From Clostridia bacterium (GTDB lineage Bacteria; Bacillota; Clostridia; Christensenellales; Borkfalkiaceae): 5,157 nucleotides of DNA. The notes below the pieces were generated by a model that saw nothing but the letters and a program-made list of their open reading frames with translations, did no database searches and was not told where the DNA came from. Both the position numbers and the translations under genes were made by a program. Positions 5,059-5,157 of this stretch are shown piece after piece. The stretch spans positions 1 through 5,157 of the forward strand of contig JAGBYC010000225.1 in assembly GCA_017628935.1 (NCBI GenBank), read 5' to 3'. Position 1 is the first letter of the stretch, and the number at the start of each line of letters is the position of its first letter.

Positions 5059-5157
5059 AATCGATAATATCGGCAATACTTGGGCTGTTGATACTAATAG
5101 GCGCGTCGATAGTAGAAAATAAGGTGGTAGAAAATTCGTTTAACAATTTTGGCAATA
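5052..5157 (+). CDS. Small membrane protein, probably DUF4363 family (runs off the right edge)
   Basis: Thirty-five codons are visible, starting MVKSIISAILGLLILIGASIV and then turning hydrophilic (ENKVVENSFNNFGN). A single N-terminal membrane anchor followed by a polar extracytoplasmic-type region fits DUF4363, a clostridial family often encoded right after DUF421. A cleavable signal peptide cannot be excluded. The ATG lies within the last codons of the DUF421 gene (5052-5058 shared). A strong purine-rich site, AAAGGGGGT (5038-5046), is five bases before it, so this gene has better initiation signals than its upstream partner. The family assignment rests mainly on context, because too little of the protein is present. 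Confidence 0.7.
   Translation, partial: MVKSIISAILGLLILIGASIVENKVVENSFNNFGN

Overview
This window comes from a low-GC, Gram-positive-type (Bacillota, most likely Clostridia) chromosome. The evidence is the AT-rich DNA, purine-rich ribosome binding sites, U-tailed intrinsic terminators, a comFC-secA neighbourhood like that of Bacillus, and a tetrahydrofolate (THF) riboswitch ahead of a folate-type ECF transporter gene. Coding sequences are rich in ACG, GCG, GTT and AAC codons throughout, so nothing suggests recent transfer. The genus cannot be named from this sequence. No mobile element, CRISPR array, tRNA or rRNA was seen.

Left block, minus strand (read from 1875 down to 1): a small LysM-repeat protein overlaps comFC by 8 bases, comFC ends in an intrinsic terminator, and secA follows with its own promoter and leader. 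The window holds only the first 214 residues of SecA. Diverging from this block on the plus strand is a SpoVB/MurJ-like polysaccharide or lipid flippase of the MOP superfamily. Its first ATG gives a clipped N-terminus, and a non-ATG start upstream looks plausible.

Middle: the flippase gene converges on a minus-strand folate-family ECF S component (FolT type). The 21 bases between them are almost wholly one bidirectional terminator that touches both stop codons. The folT-like gene is preceded by a recognisable THF riboswitch. Its expression platform can hide the Shine-Dalgarno sequence in a small hairpin followed by seven U, so the gene should be switched off when reduced folate is plentiful.

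Right block, plus strand: a DUF421 (YetF/YcaP-type) membrane protein overlaps by 7 bases the start of a second small membrane protein that runs off the window. That second gene resembles DUF4363, which often accompanies DUF421 in clostridia.

Taken together these are housekeeping and envelope functions: protein export, DNA-uptake-type phosphoribosyltransferase, lipid-linked sugar flipping, folate uptake and a membrane pair of unknown role. I do not see a clearly new defence or metabolic system. The observations most worth checking are the flippase start, the layout of the riboswitch expression platform, the terminators built into stop codons, and the overlapping LysM-comFC pair.
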